Source: Massilia sp. Se16.2.3 (GTDB lineage Bacteria > Pseudomonadota > Gammaproteobacteria > Burkholderiales > Burkholderiaceae_D). Taken from it: a stretch of 64,000 bases of DNA. Location of the stretch: the NCBI RefSeq assembly GCF_014171595.1, contig NZ_CP050451.1:5270001-5334000 (forward strand), read 5' to 3'. Under the pieces are notes generated by a model. It saw nothing but the letters and a program-made list of their open reading frames with translations, made no database searches and was not told where the DNA came from. Shown one piece after another: positions 34,883-45,208 of this stretch; the stretch's first letter is position 1, and each line of letters starts with the position of its first letter. The position numbers and the translations under genes are program-made.

Positions 34883-37800
34883 ATGCGTATCGTCATCGAT
34901 TTGCAGACGGCCCAGCTGCATGGCCACGAACACGACCAGGGCCAGCGCGCGCTCGCGCTTGCCATGGCGCTGCTGCACGCGCCCGGTGCGCACAGCTTCC
35001 GCATCCTGCTCAACGGCGCCCTGCCCGGGTGGCCGAGCTGCGTGCACGCTTGGCCGGCCTGCTGGCGCCGCAGCACATCCGCGTATTCGATCCCCTGCTC
35101 CCGCTGCAGCTGCGCCAGGCAGCCAGTGCCGAGCGCCGCCGTGCCAGCGAGCTGGTGCGCGAATTCACGATCGCGCAGCTGGTTGCCGACGCCGTGCTCG
35201 CCTGCGGGCCGTTCGACGGCTGCGACGACGCCAGCGTGCTGTCGATCGGCGAATTCGGGCACGGTCCGCTGGTTGCGCTGCTGCTCGACCCGGCCGCGGC
35301 TGCCGCCGCGCCGTCCGACGCGGCCGAGCAGGTCTTCCGCGACAGCCGCTTGGCCCTGCTCGGCCGCGCCGACCTGGTGCTGGCGCTGTCCGACGCCGCG
35401 CGCGAGCAGGCTGCCGCCCGGCTTGACGAACGCCGCGTGCTGCAGCGCGATGCGGCCGATCCGGCCGGCGCGGCGCGCGCCCTGCTGGCCGCCCCGGAAC
35501 AGCGCCATGCTGGCGGCGACACGGCGCCTGTTCCTCCCCGCACCCGGCGCCGGCTCGCCTTCGTCACGCCGCTGCCGCCGGAGCGTACCGGGATTGCCGA
35601 CTACGCGGCCCAGCTGCTGCCGGCCATGCTCGACGATTTCGAGATCACCCTGATCGTCCAGCAGGAAGAGGTCGTGCTGTCGCCGGCGCTGGCCGCCCTG
35701 CCGCGCCACGATACCGCCTGGCTGGCCGAGCACGCGCACGAATTCGACCAGCTGCTCTACCAGTTCGGCAACAGCCCCTTCCACAGCGACATGTTCGGCC
35801 TGCTGAGCCAGCACCCGGGCGTGGTGGTCCTGCACGACTTTTTCCTGAGCAGCGTGCTGGCCTACGAGCAGATGACCGGCGGGATCCCGAACGCCTGGAG
35901 CGATTCGCTGTTCCACTCGCACGGTTTCGGCGCCCTGCAGGCCAGCCAGCTGCCCGACAACCACGCGGCGGCGATGAACGACTTTCCGTGCAACCTCGAG
36001 GTGCTCGAGGGAGCGACGCGCATCATCGTGCATTCCGAGCACGCGCTCCAGCTGGCCCAGCAATGGTATGGCCCCGAGGCTGCCCGCAACTGGACCGTGG
36101 TGCCGCTGCCGCGCGCGGCCCCGGCGCTGCAGGACCGCCAGGCCGCCCGTGCCGCGCTCGGGATCGCCGACGATACCTTCCTCGTGTGTACATTCGGCTA
36201 TATCGGCCCGAGCAAGCTCAGCGACGTACTGGTGGATGCGTGGCTGGCCTCGAGCCTGCACCAGGATCCGAACTGCATGCTGGTACTGGTCGGCGCCAAC
36301 CACGCCGGCGAGTTCGGCGCGCGCCTGACCGACACCATCGACGATGCCGGCGCCGGCCGCACCGTCCGCATCGCCGGCTGGACCGACGACGCCGCCTATC
36401 ACCAGTACCTGCAGGCGGCCGACCTGGGCGTCCAGCTGCGCAGCATTTCGCGCGGCGAGACCTCGGCCGCCGTGCTCGATGTCATGAACTACGGCCTGCC
36501 GGCCATCGTCAACGCCAACGGTTCGATGGCGGCCCTGCCGCACGACGCCGTGTGGATGCTGCCCGACCATTTCGAGAAGGCCGAGCTCGTCGCTGCGCTG
36601 GAAACCCTGCACCGCGACCGCGAACGCCGCGACGAGCTGGGCGGCCGCGCGCGCGACCTGCTGCGCAGCCAGCATCGCCCGGACCACTGCGCCGCGCGCT
36701 ACCGCGATGCGCTCGACCTGGCGATGGTCGAGGCCGAGTCGAGCTCCCACGCGCTGCTGCCGGCGCTGGCATCGCTCCCGTCGGTCGGCGCCGACGACAC
36801 GGCCTTGCGCACCCTCGCCGCGGCGCTGGCGCGCGCACCGTCCCCGCTGGCGCCACGCCAGTTGCTGGTCGACGTCTCGACAATCGTCCAGCACGACCTG
36901 AAGACCGGCATCGAGCGCGTCGTGCGTACCCAGCTGCTCGAGCTGCTGCGCCTGCGCCAGCATGGCGTGCGCATCGAGCCGGTCTACCTGAGCGCCGAGG
37001 GCGGCAGCTGGCACTACCGCTACGCGCGCCGCTACGCGGTGCAGCTGCTGGGCATCCACGCGCCTGCCCTGCACGACGCGCCAATCGACTTCCAGCCCGG
37101 CGACCTCCTCTACAGCGCCGATTACTCCCCGGTGGCGGTCTGCGAAGCGGCCCGCGCCGGCGTCTATGCGCAGCTGCGGGCCCACGGCGTATCGATCAAT
37201 TTCCTGATCCATGATTTGCTGCCGGTCCTGCGCCCCGAATTTTTCCCGAGCAAATCCGAGCGCATCCACGCCAACTGGCTGCGCTGCATCGCCGCCAATG
37301 CCGACCGCCTGCTGTGCATTTCGGCGGCAGTCGCGCGCGAGGCCGAGGACTGGCTGGGACGGCAGGACAACCCGCCGCCACGCCCGCTGAAGCTGGCGGT
37401 ACTGCACCATGGCGCCGACATCGACCACGCCCCTGCAAGCGGCACCAGCCCCGCGGCGGCGGTCGAGATGGCGGCCACCCCGGGCGCGCGCCCGAGCTTC
37501 CTGATGGTGGGCACGATCGAGCCCCGTAAAGGCCATTTGCAGACCCTGGCCGCGTTCGAACAATTGTGGGCGGAGGGCGAACAGGTCAACCTCGTCATCG
37601 TCGGCAACGAAGGCTGGAAAGGATTGCCGGAAGCCGAGCGGCGCACCATCCCGACCATCGTCGAGCGCCTGGGCAAGCACCCGGAAGCGGGCAAACGCCT
37701 GTTGTGGCTGCAGGGCGTGGACGACCAGCTCCTCGAAACCATCTACCGCAACAGCACCTGCCTGCTGCAACCGAGCGAAGGCGAAGGCTTCGGCCTGCCG

Positions 37801-38091
37801 CTGATCGAGGCGGCACGCTACGGCCTGCCGATCCTGGCGCGTGGCCTGCCGGTGTTTCGCGAGGTCGCACAGGAGCATGCACTCTACTTCGACGGCATGG
37901 AACCGGCGGCACTGACCGCCGCGGTGCGCGACTGGCTGGAACGCCGCGCCGCCGGCACCGTCCCGGGCTCGGGCGCGATGCCGTCGCGGACCTGGCGCCA
38001 GAACGCCGAGCAATTGTTGCGCGTGCTGGACGGCGAGCCGTCCGGATTCGACCTGTCGCTGCCCGCGACAGCATTCGCGGCGGCAGCCTGA
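34883..38091 (+). CDS. Two-domain glycosyltransferase of the GT4 type (frameshifted)
   Basis: Repaired, this is a ~1070-residue soluble protein with two GT-B units in tandem. The first runs from ~residue 215 (RRRLAFVTPLPPERTGIADYAAQLLP) to ~640, with FGYIGPSKLSDVLVDAW and RSISRGETSAAVLDVMNYGLP. The second runs from ~655 (RQLLVDVSTIVQHDLKTGIERVVRTQLLELL) with MVGTIEPRKGHLQTLAAFEQLW and the E-x7-E site PSEGEGFGLPLIEAARYGLP near the end. One G is missing in 35027-35029 (coding strand). Tandem GT4 architecture resembles mannan polymerases such as WbdA, which build repeat-unit O-antigens exported by Wzm-Wzt; the sugar added here is not known. Confidence 0.85.
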
Positions 38092-38235
38092 ACGCCCGGC
38101 CGGCCTGGCGCGCTGCCGCGCCCAGGCTGGCACCTTTTCCCCATGACATGGCCGCCTGCGCGGCGCGCCCGCGCTCAGCGTGTTCCGGGCTGCGGCGCGC
38201 ATGCCGCAAGGACCCATCCTGCCCATGAAACGACA

Positions 38236-38257
38236 ACGGCCGGGAGACCCCGGCCGT
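38236..38257. terminator. Hairpin after the export/glycosyltransferase operon
   Basis: A 9-bp stem, ACGGCCGGG with CCCGGCCGT, around the loop AGAC, located between convergent genes. There is no U-tract. Confidence 0.65.
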
Positions 38258-38276
38258 CGATACCGCCTGCTGCCGC

Positions 38277-40570
38277 CTACTCGATCGCCAGGCGGGCGAT
38301 GCCGATGCCCAGCTTGCGCTGGTCGCCGTTCTGGCCGAGTTCCTGCGGCGACGTCGGCTGCGGCGGTACCAGTTCGATACGGCTGACCGACTCGTCCGCC
38401 AGGTCCACCACCTGCCGGTATTCGGCCGGCCCATCCTGCAGCTTGATGCGCAGGGTATGGCTTCCCATGCGCACGATCAGCTCGCGTCCCGCATTCGGGC
38501 CGAATGGCCGCGCGTCGAGCACCAGCGTGAAACGGCGCGGCAAGGGAGCGGCGAAATCGATGCGCAGGGCCGGCGCGAGGCTCGCGTCGGTCCAGCGTCC
38601 CCATGCCTCGGGAACGGAGAGACCGGCGATGTCCCGGACGAATATGGGGTAGTCGGGCCGTTTGAAATCGATCCCCTGCGCCAGGCTCGCCTCGTAGCGC
38701 AGCCCGTGCCGGTCGGCGATGAAGCCGGCCCTGGCCGCCAGCTCGACGTCGCTCAGTCCCGCCAGTTCGGCCTGGGGCGTGCTGCCGGGCCCGAGCGGGA
38801 AGAACACGATTTCCTTGTCCGCGCGCTCGATGGCGGGACCGTGCCCGAGTGCCTCGGTGAAGCGCTGGACGATCGCCTGGCCATTGTCGGCATAGCCGCG
38901 GCGGTCGATATACACGCCCGCGAAGCCGAGGCGGCGGATGACCTTGATTTGCTTCTCGACCGGTTCCTGCGCCAGTGCGCGGAAGAAGCCGTCGCCGTTG
39001 CGGCCCTTCATCCCTGCATAGCTCCACTTCAGGGAGCGCGAATTGAGCACGCCCGACGCCAGGTCGTAGCTTGCCAGGCGTACCTGGTTGGGCACCTCGG
39101 GAAACGGCATGTAGGGCAGCTGGTAGACGGCGCTGCCCGGGGCCAGCGAACGCTCGATGGCGGCAACGAAGTCGCTGTCGCGCTCGAAACGGGTCTGCGT
39201 CGCCGCAATGCAGCTGCGGCAAGCGGTCGTGGTCTGGTCGTACAGGCCGACCAGCGTGACGGCCGCGGCGACGGCGGCCAGCGCCAGCCGGCGCTCGCCC
39301 AGGAAGCGCCGGCACAGCGCCTGCAGTACCATGAAGAAGAACAGCAGGGCCCCGAACGCGATGAAGATGCTGATCCGGCTCCAGCCACGCAGGGCCGACG
39401 TGACCAGCTGCGCGAACAGGGAACCGAAGCCGCCGATGGTACCGAACATGAAGAGCACGAAGCTCAGCAAGGCGACCAGCTGGAGCTTGCGATCGACCTT
39501 GCGTCCCGCCAGCACGGCGCACAGCAGCAGGAACATGCCGAGGAAGCCGGCTGCGCCAACGGCGCCCAGGCTGGACGTAAAGTTCTCGTTCACGAGCGGG
39601 AAGGTCTCGTTGTAGCGCTTCGTCATGTTGCCGGCGCGCGAACTGCGGTGGTCCGGCCTCGGGTACACCAGCTGGACCAGCTTGAACGCATACAGTTCGG
39701 CGTCGACCGCGCTGCGCTGGGCCACCTCGGGGTTCGGTCCGTTGCGGTACTTGTGCACCACGTTCGGTGCGACATTGGCGAGCACCCCGAGCACGACCAG
39801 GCAGATGGCCAGCGCCGCCAGGCGCACGGCTTTCAGGTCGAGCGGCCCCAGCAGCCCCGCCGGGAACACGACCCCAGCAGGATCAGGCCGAAGGCGGCGT
39901 AGTACACGCCGAAGCAGCCCAGCGCAAGCAGGCACGCCGCGGCGAGCCATCCGGACAGCCGCCCTTGCGGCCCATCCGGAGGCGCCGCGCGCGAGGCGTT
40001 CGCGATGCGCAAGGCGATATGGAAAAACAGGGGGGCCACGAAATACCAGGTGTAGAACAGGTGGTCGAAGCGCAGGAAGTGGAAGGGCACGAAATTGAAC
40101 AGCATCGCACCGGCCAGTGCGAACGGCCGATGCAGCCCGAAAGCGCGCATGGCGCCGTAGGCACAGACAAAGGTCACGGCGAAACCGGCCAGGAAATACA
40201 GGCTGACGGCCGCATACGGGCTATCCGTCACCAGCCCCAGCAGTTTGAGCACCAGCAGGTTGCCGCTATCGGAGCCGGGGTAGTCGAGGAAATTCGAACC
40301 GAAGGGATAGCCGCTGCGGGGATTGTCGAAGATCCAGCCTTCGATCACGCGTTGTGCCATCCACGCATGGCTCATGCCATCGCCCGAATAGCTGTATGGC
40401 ACGCGCAGATCCGGCAGCAAGCCGTTCGGCCAGCCGGACATCAGCACGCTCGCCAGCACGACGCTCACGATGGCGCCGGCCAGCCACCACGGCCATTCGC
40501 GGCGCAGGATCGAACGCATCGATACGGGTGCGAACAGCACGGAGCCGACGTTTTGCTTATTGGTTTTCAT
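38277..40570 (-). CDS. Large polytopic GT-C-like membrane protein (frameshifted)
   Basis: Repaired, a ~764-residue protein with 10-12 membrane helices in its first ~440 residues and a soluble C-terminal domain of ~300 residues. Loop 1 (VPYSYSGDGMSHAWMAQRVIEGWIFDNP) has acidic residues in the place used for catalysis by GT-C enzymes. The C-terminal half is beta-rich (IDFKRPDYPIFVRDIAGLSVPEAWGRWTD...RFTLVLDARPFGPN). One G is missing at the C4 run 39872-39875 (plus strand). It overlaps gtrA by 14 bp. I read it as the transferase that moves a lipid-linked sugar onto the polysaccharide outside the inner membrane, as Gtr(type) proteins do. This is inference from context. Confidence 0.72.
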
Positions 40571-40988
40571 GTTTCGAAGCTGGTACCGGGACGGCCGGGC
40601 GCGCACTGCGCCTCAACACGACTTTGTTCATCAGATAGGTAAGCGGCAACAGCACCGCGGTGACCACCAGCGGGGCGTAGGCCGGCGGCACCCCGCCGAG
40701 CTTCACCAGCACCTCCAGCAAGCCGGCCGCCACCACGTACTGCACCAGGTAGACCACGGGGTACGCGAACAGCCCGCGCCAGGACAGGGGCACCTTGAAG
40801 ACGAAGCGGGCATTGAGCCAGTAGGCGAGCACGATGCCGACGACGTAGGCGGCAAGATAGGCCGCCTGGTAGGGCAACAGCTGGATCAGCCCCAGGTACA
40901 GCAGGTAGGTGAACAGCGTATTGGCCGCGCCTCCGCACAGGAAACGCAGCCAGCGTTGCCAGTCCGGGCCCCTGGCGGCAGGCGTCAT
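40557..40988 (-). CDS. gtrA: GtrA-family flippase-like protein
   Basis: A 143-residue membrane protein with four hydrophobic segments (WLRFLCGGAANTLFTYLLYLGLIQLL; AAYLAAYVVGIVLAYWLNARFVF; LFAYPVVYLVQYVVAAGLL; PLVVTAVLLPLTYLMNKVVLR), matching the GtrA family. The NARFVFK and YLMNKVVLRR turns are typical signatures. GtrA is thought to translocate undecaprenyl-phosphate-linked sugar. The ATG at 40988 was chosen since the upstream extension is Thr/Cys-rich noise. It is in operon with the GT-C-like gene downstream and the fdtD-like gene upstream. Confidence 0.88.
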   Translation of the reverse strand: MTPAARGPDWQRWLRFLCGGAANTLFTYLLYLGLIQLLPYQAAYLAAYVVGIVLAYWLNARFVFKVPLSWRGLFAYPVVYLVQYVVAAGLLEVLVKLGGVPPAYAPLVVTAVLLPLTYLMNKVVLRRSARPAVPVPASKHENQ

Positions 40989-41007
40989 CGTCAAGGCTTG
41001 TCCTTCA

Positions 41008-41903
41008 TTATTGCGCTTGCTTGCCGCGCACGATGTCGACGAATTCGGCATAGTCGCGGATGTAGTCCTCGGCCTCGTAGTAGTGCGAGGTGAACACCAG
41101 CAGCACCGCATCGCTCGAATACTTGTACTGGATGCCCCAGGTCAGCGGCGGCAGGTGGATGCCCATGTCGGGCGACTCGAGCAGCACTTCGCAGCGGTCG
41201 TGGCCATCGTCGACGACGACGGCGCAGCTGCCTTTCACGCACAGCAGGAACTGGTGGCACTTGTGGTGGGCGTGCTCGCCGCGCGTCTTTTCGCTGGGCA
41301 CGTTGAACACGAGGAAGTAGCGCTTGACGTCGAACGGGATGTCGCGCGGGAATTCGCCGACCGAGAGATCGCCGCGCGGATCGCGCACCAGCTTCGTGCG
41401 ATGCAGGGTCACGTCCCCGACGCCGAGAGGCACCACAGCCTGGCGCTCGGGGAACTCGGCCTGGTTGTGCCACAGGCGGGCACCCGAGCCCGGCGACTTC
41501 TCGACGTAACCGGTAATGCGCGCCGGCACGCCCGAGACGATCGCATACGGGGGAACCGATTGTGCCACCAGCGTGCCGGCCTCGACGACCGCACCGCCGC
41601 CGATGGTCACGCCGCAGCGCACCGTCGCGCCGGCGCCGATGCGGGCACCCGCGCCGACGACGATGTCGGCCGGCGCACCGTCGGCGCCGCGCTCGAAGGT
41701 CACGCCAGGGCCCGGGGACGCCCCCTGCTCGAGACGCACGCCAGGCCAGAGCTGGGTGAAACCCTCGACCCGGCTGCCGCCGGCCAGGCGGGCGCCGGCA
41801 TAGACGACGACGAAATCCCCAGATGGCAATCGCCGGCAACCTCGGCACCGTCGTGCACGAATGGGGAAACAGCTTGCGTCATAACATTACCGCTTTCGTT
41901 CAT
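41008..41903 (-). CDS. Bifunctional dTDP-sugar N-acyltransferase/3,4-ketoisomerase (FdtD-like, frameshifted)
   Basis: The N-terminal ~125 residues are a left-handed beta-helix acyltransferase with hexapeptide repeats ([43 protein letters not shown]...VPARITG). The C-terminal ~140 residues are a WxcM/FdtA cupin ([56 protein letters not shown]...[30 protein letters not shown]). The EHAHHKCHQ histidines belong to the isomerase site. Fusions of these two activities are known (FdtD of Shewanella). One base is missing at the C4 run 41817-41820, joining the true N-terminus [15 protein letters not shown]. Such enzymes isomerise dTDP-4-keto-6-deoxyglucose and acylate the 3-amino sugar made by the aminotransferase encoded next door. 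Confidence 0.88.
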
Positions 41904-42026
41904 AAATAGGAAAGATGTGAGTGCGGCGACCGCGCCGCCCTCCCCGCTGCATCGCCCCTCCGGGTACCGCGGCCGGCAGCGATCATCGGCGCGCCAGCAC
42001 GGTCCCGCTGCCGAACCCGGCCGGCA

Positions 42027-42965
42027 TCACCCGACCCGGTTGGCAACCCGCATCGCCACCACGGCCAGCGGCCGCTGCTTGCTGTTTTCGTAGGCACGCC
42101 AGGCGTAGGTACCGACCAGGAACCGAGGCCGAGCAGGTTGAGTGCGCCCAGCACCAGCACCGCGAGCATCGTCGCCGCGTAGCCCGGTACCGAGATGGCA
42201 CCGACGAGCCGGGCGACGGCCACCATGAGGGCGACGCCCAGCGACGCGGCCGAGCCGAGCGCGCCAATGCGCATCAAGAGGCGGATCGGATAGTCCGTGA
42301 ATGCGAAGATACTGTCCATCATGTAGTCGATCTTCTTGCTCAGGGTCCAGGCCGACTTGCCCTCCTGGCGCACCAGGCGCTCGTAGCCGACCAGCTTGCG
42401 CCGGAAACCGAGCCAGAAGATGAGCGCGATCAAGGAAGAGCGCGACTCGTCGAGCGCCAGCAGTTGGTCGCGGAAGACGGTGTTGCAACCGAATACGTCG
42501 ACGCCACCCGGCGGCATGTCGGGCACGACCAGCTTGCGGTACATGCCCCAGAACAGGGACGACGCCAGGCGCGAGGACGCCGGATCGTTGCGGGCGTTGC
42601 GGGTACCGATGGCGACATCGCATTCGTCGGCGGCAAGCGCCCTGAAGAACGCGACGAGCAGCTCGGGCGGCTCCTGCAAATCCGCCGCCATCACGCCGAA
42701 AAAAGCTGCCGCGGGCGGCCTGCAGGCCGGTCCGGATGGCCGGGAACGAGCCGAAATTGCGCGAGTGCGCCAGCAGCTGGGCCGGGAAGTCGAGGCGTTC
42801 GATGTGCTCGCGCAGCAGCGCGAACGACTGGTCGGGACTGCCATCGACGACGAACACCGCTTCCATCTCGCCATCGAGCGCGCGGTTCATGCCGATCAGC
42901 GCCTCGACCAGGCGCGGAATCGATTCGGCGTTCCGGTAGACCGGGATAACGACGGAATACTTCAT
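42027..42965 (-). CDS. gtrB: Polyprenyl-phosphate glycosyltransferase, GtrB/DPM1-like (two frameshifts)
   Basis: A GT2 enzyme that puts a sugar on undecaprenyl phosphate. It has the N-terminus MKYSVVIPVYRNAESIPRLVEAL, the nucleotide site VFVVDGSPDQS, the catalytic MAADLQEPPELL (DxD-type) and the C-terminal pair of membrane helices (RIGALGSAASLGVALMVAVARLVGAI; AATMLAVLVLGALNLLGL), the hallmark of GtrB-like proteins. Breaks: one extra base in the A6 run 42699-42704, one missing at the AA pair 42121-42122. Repaired length ~312 residues. It overlaps the aminotransferase by 4 bp, so the sugar it uses is probably the one made by this operon. Confidence 0.87.
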   Translation of the reverse strand: MKYSVVIPVYRNAESIPRLVEALIGMNRALDGEMEAVFVVDGSPDQSFALLREHIERLDFPAQLLAHSRNFGSFPAIRTGLQAARGSFFRRDGGGFAGAARAARRVLQGACRRRMRCRHRYPQRPQRSGVLAPGVVPVLGHVPQAGRARHAAGWRRRIRLQHRLPRPTAGARRVALFLDRAHLLARFPAQAGRLRAPGAPGGQVGLDPEQEDRLHDGQYLRIHGLSDPPLDAHWRARLGRVAGRRPHGGRRPARRCHLGTGLRGDDARGAGAGRTQPARPRFLVGTYAWRAYENSKQRPLAVVAMRVANRVG

Positions 42966-44058
42966 TTGCCCCAGCCGTTGACAGCCTCCACGACGCGGTC
43001 GACGTCGGCGTCGCGCATCTCGGGGTAGCACGGCAATGTCAGGATTTCGGCGGCGAGACGCTCGGTATTGTCGAGGCGCACCTCGGCATAGCGCCCACCG
43101 AACACCGGCTGGCGGTGGTCCGGAATCGGGTAATGGACATCGGAAGCGATACCGGCCTCGCGCAGGTGCGCGCGCAGCGCGTCGCGCCGTGGGCTGCGGA
43201 TCACGTACAGGTGCCCGACGTAGGCCGAACCGCCGGCTTGCGGCACCTGGACTTCCGGATGGGACAAGCCGGCACGGTAGCGTTCCGCGATGGCGAGGCG
43301 GCGCGCATTGGCGTCGTCCAGGCCCGGCAGGAAGGCGCTGAGGATGGCCGCCTGCATCTCGTCGAGGCGGCTGTTGCGGGCGCCCGCGACATCGACCTTG
43401 TACTTGTCCGACCAGCCGTACTGGCGCAAGGCGCGCATGCGGCGCGCCACATCCGGGTCGCTGGTGACGACGGCGCCGCCGTCGCCCGTGGCGCCGAGGT
43501 TCTTGGTCGGGTAGAAGCTGAAGCTGGAAGCGAGGCCGAAGGTGCCGGTGCGCTTGCCGCCGATAGCCGCGCCGTGCGCCTGGGCGCAATCCTCGAACAG
43601 CGGCACCCGCGCTGCGCGCAGAAAGCGGCGATCCCGGCGATCTCGGGCGCCGCCAGGCCGTACAGGTGGGTGACGACGACGGCCTTGACCCCGGCATCGA
43701 CCGCGCGGGTGACTTCGGCCAGGCTGGCGCAGCGGCTGTCGAGGTCGACGTCCATGAACACCGGCTCGGCGCCGATGGCCAGCAGTGCCGTGGTGGTGTA
43801 CATGCTGGCATTGGCGACGGTCGCGACACGGTCGCCCGCGGCCACGCCGATCGCCTTCAGGCCGAGTTCGATCGCATCGGTGCCGTTGGCAACGCTGATG
43901 CAGTCGCTGGCGCCGATGTAGGCGGCGAAGGCCTGCTCGAACTGCTTCACTTCCGGTCCGAGCACTACCCAGCCGCTGGCGATCACGCGCGCCACCGCTG
44001 CCTGGATCTGCTCCTGGTACTGGCCGATCCGCGCGGACAAGTCATTAATTTGCTGCAT
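42962..44058 (-). CDS. fdtB: PLP-dependent aminotransferase for dTDP-3-amino sugar (FdtB/DegT family, frameshifted)
   Basis: DegT/DnrJ/EryC1-family enzymes aminate keto-sugars on dTDP. The product begins MQQINDLSARIGQYQEQI and shows SGWVVLGPEVKQFEQAFAAYIGA, VANGTDAIELGLKAIGV, then after the break FEDCAQAHGAAIGGKRTGTFG and SFSFYPTKNLGATGDGGAVVT, with the PLP lysine in PTKNLG. The C-terminus has DVHYPIPDHRQPVFG. One G is missing at the CCC 43606-43608 (plus strand). With an FdtA-type isomerase domain in the same operon the substrate is most likely the 3-keto-6-deoxy sugar, so C-3 amination is inferred. ATG at 44058. Confidence 0.9.
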
Positions 44059-44103
44059 TCGTATTACCCTCACTGGAACCTGCGCGGCGAGGCGCATATT
44101 GAA

Positions 44104-44132
44104 ATTGTAAGATAGAAAATTTTACTATTGTA
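44104..44132 (-). promoter_or_regulatory. AT-rich promoter-like site before the aminotransferase operon
   Basis: The 256-bp space between rmlA and the aminotransferase contains a strongly AT-rich core. TACAAT (minus strand) occurs at 44109-44104 and again at 44132-44127. The arms ATAG (44112-44115) and CTAT (44125-44128) flank AAAATTTT. The first TACAAT is ~46 bases before the ATG, which makes it a plausible -10, so the downstream genes may have their own promoter. Confidence 0.4.
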
Positions 44133-44314
44133 ATCTGCACATTGCGCCGGCGCCTTTTTTGTTCGTGGCAACAGCCGACATGGCAGGCAAGGGCGCACGC
44201 AAGCGCTTGCCGGCCAGATTCCATCCTCGATATCGCTGAACGACCCGCAAGGCGGCAAGGCACCGCCCTGCCGGGCAGGCGCACCGCCTTCGACGCTGCG
44301 CCGAGCAGATGCGC

Positions 44315-45208
44315 TCAGACGCCCCGGTCGTTCAGCACGCGCTGCAGGTACTGGCCGTAGCCGTTCTTTTCCAGTGGCGCGGCCAGCCTGGCGAGCTGCT
44401 CGCCATCGATGTAATTCTTGCGGTAGGCGATTTCTTCAGGGCAGCAGATTTTGAGGCCCTGGCGCTTTTCGATGGTCGCGATGAACTGTGCCGCCTCGAG
44501 CAGCGAATCGTGGGTGCCGGTGTCCAGCCAGGCCGTGCCGCGACCCATGATTTCGACATCGAGGCGGCCGCGTTCGAGGTAGACCCGGTTGACGTCGGTG
44601 ATTTCGTATTCGCCACGCGCCGATGGCGTGATGCCGGCGGCGATATCGCAGACATCGTTGTCGTAGAAATACAGGCCCGTGACGGCGTAGTTCGATTTCG
44701 GCACGGCCGGCTTCTCTTCGATGCTGATCGCGCGGCGCTCCTGGTCGAACGCGACGACGCCATAGCGTTCGGGATCGTGCACGTGGTAGGCGAACACCGT
44801 GCTGCCTTCAGGCTGCTCGCCGGCCGAGCGCAGCTTCGCCTCGAGGTCGGTACCGTAGAAGATGTTGTCGCCGAGAATCAAAGCCGAGGGCGATTGCCCG
44901 ACGAAGCTGCGGCCGATCACGAAGGCGCGTGCCAGGCCGTCGGGCGTGGGCTGGACGGCATAGCTCAGGTTCAGGCCCCACTGGCTGCCATCGCCCAGCA
45001 ATTCGGCAAAGCGGCCGGTGTCTTCCGGCGTCGAGATGACCAGGATGTCGCGGATCCCGGCCAGCATCAGGGTCGACAGCGGATAGTAGATCATCGGCTT
45101 GTCGTACACAGGCAGCAATTGCTTCGAGACGCTGCGGGTGACCGGGTACAGGCGGGTACCGGACCCGCCCGCAAGAATGATCCCCTTGCGCTGGATGTTT
45201 GTCGTCAT
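44315..45208 (-). CDS. rmlA: Glucose-1-phosphate thymidylyltransferase
   Basis: This enzyme makes dTDP-glucose from dTTP and glucose 1-phosphate. The 297-residue protein has the signature [16 protein letters not shown], followed by [48 protein letters not shown] and [17 protein letters not shown], all diagnostic for RmlA/RfbA. The ATG at 45208 overlaps the rmlB stop by 4 bp. Intact. The dTDP-glucose probably feeds the 3-amino-sugar pathway, because rmlC and a stand-alone rmlD are not next to it. Confidence 0.97.
   Translation of the reverse strand: MTTNIQRKGIILAGGSGTRLYPVTRSVSKQLLPVYDKPMIYYPLSTLMLAGIRDILVISTPEDTGRFAELLGDGSQWGLNLSYAVQPTPDGLARAFVIGRSFVGQSPSALILGDNIFYGTDLEAKLRSAGEQPEGSTVFAYHVHDPERYGVVAFDQERRAISIEEKPAVPKSNYAVTGLYFYDNDVCDIAAGITPSARGEYEITDVNRVYLERGRLDVEIMGRGTAWLDTGTHDSLLEAAQFIATIEKRQGLKICCPEEIAYRKNYIDGEQLARLAAPLEKNGYGQYLQRVLNDRGV

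Noticed and set aside
34840..39522. 1560-codon minus-strand frame across the tandem glycosyltransferase
   Set aside because: Antisense shadow; only its upstream tail coincides with the real GT-C-like gene in another frame.
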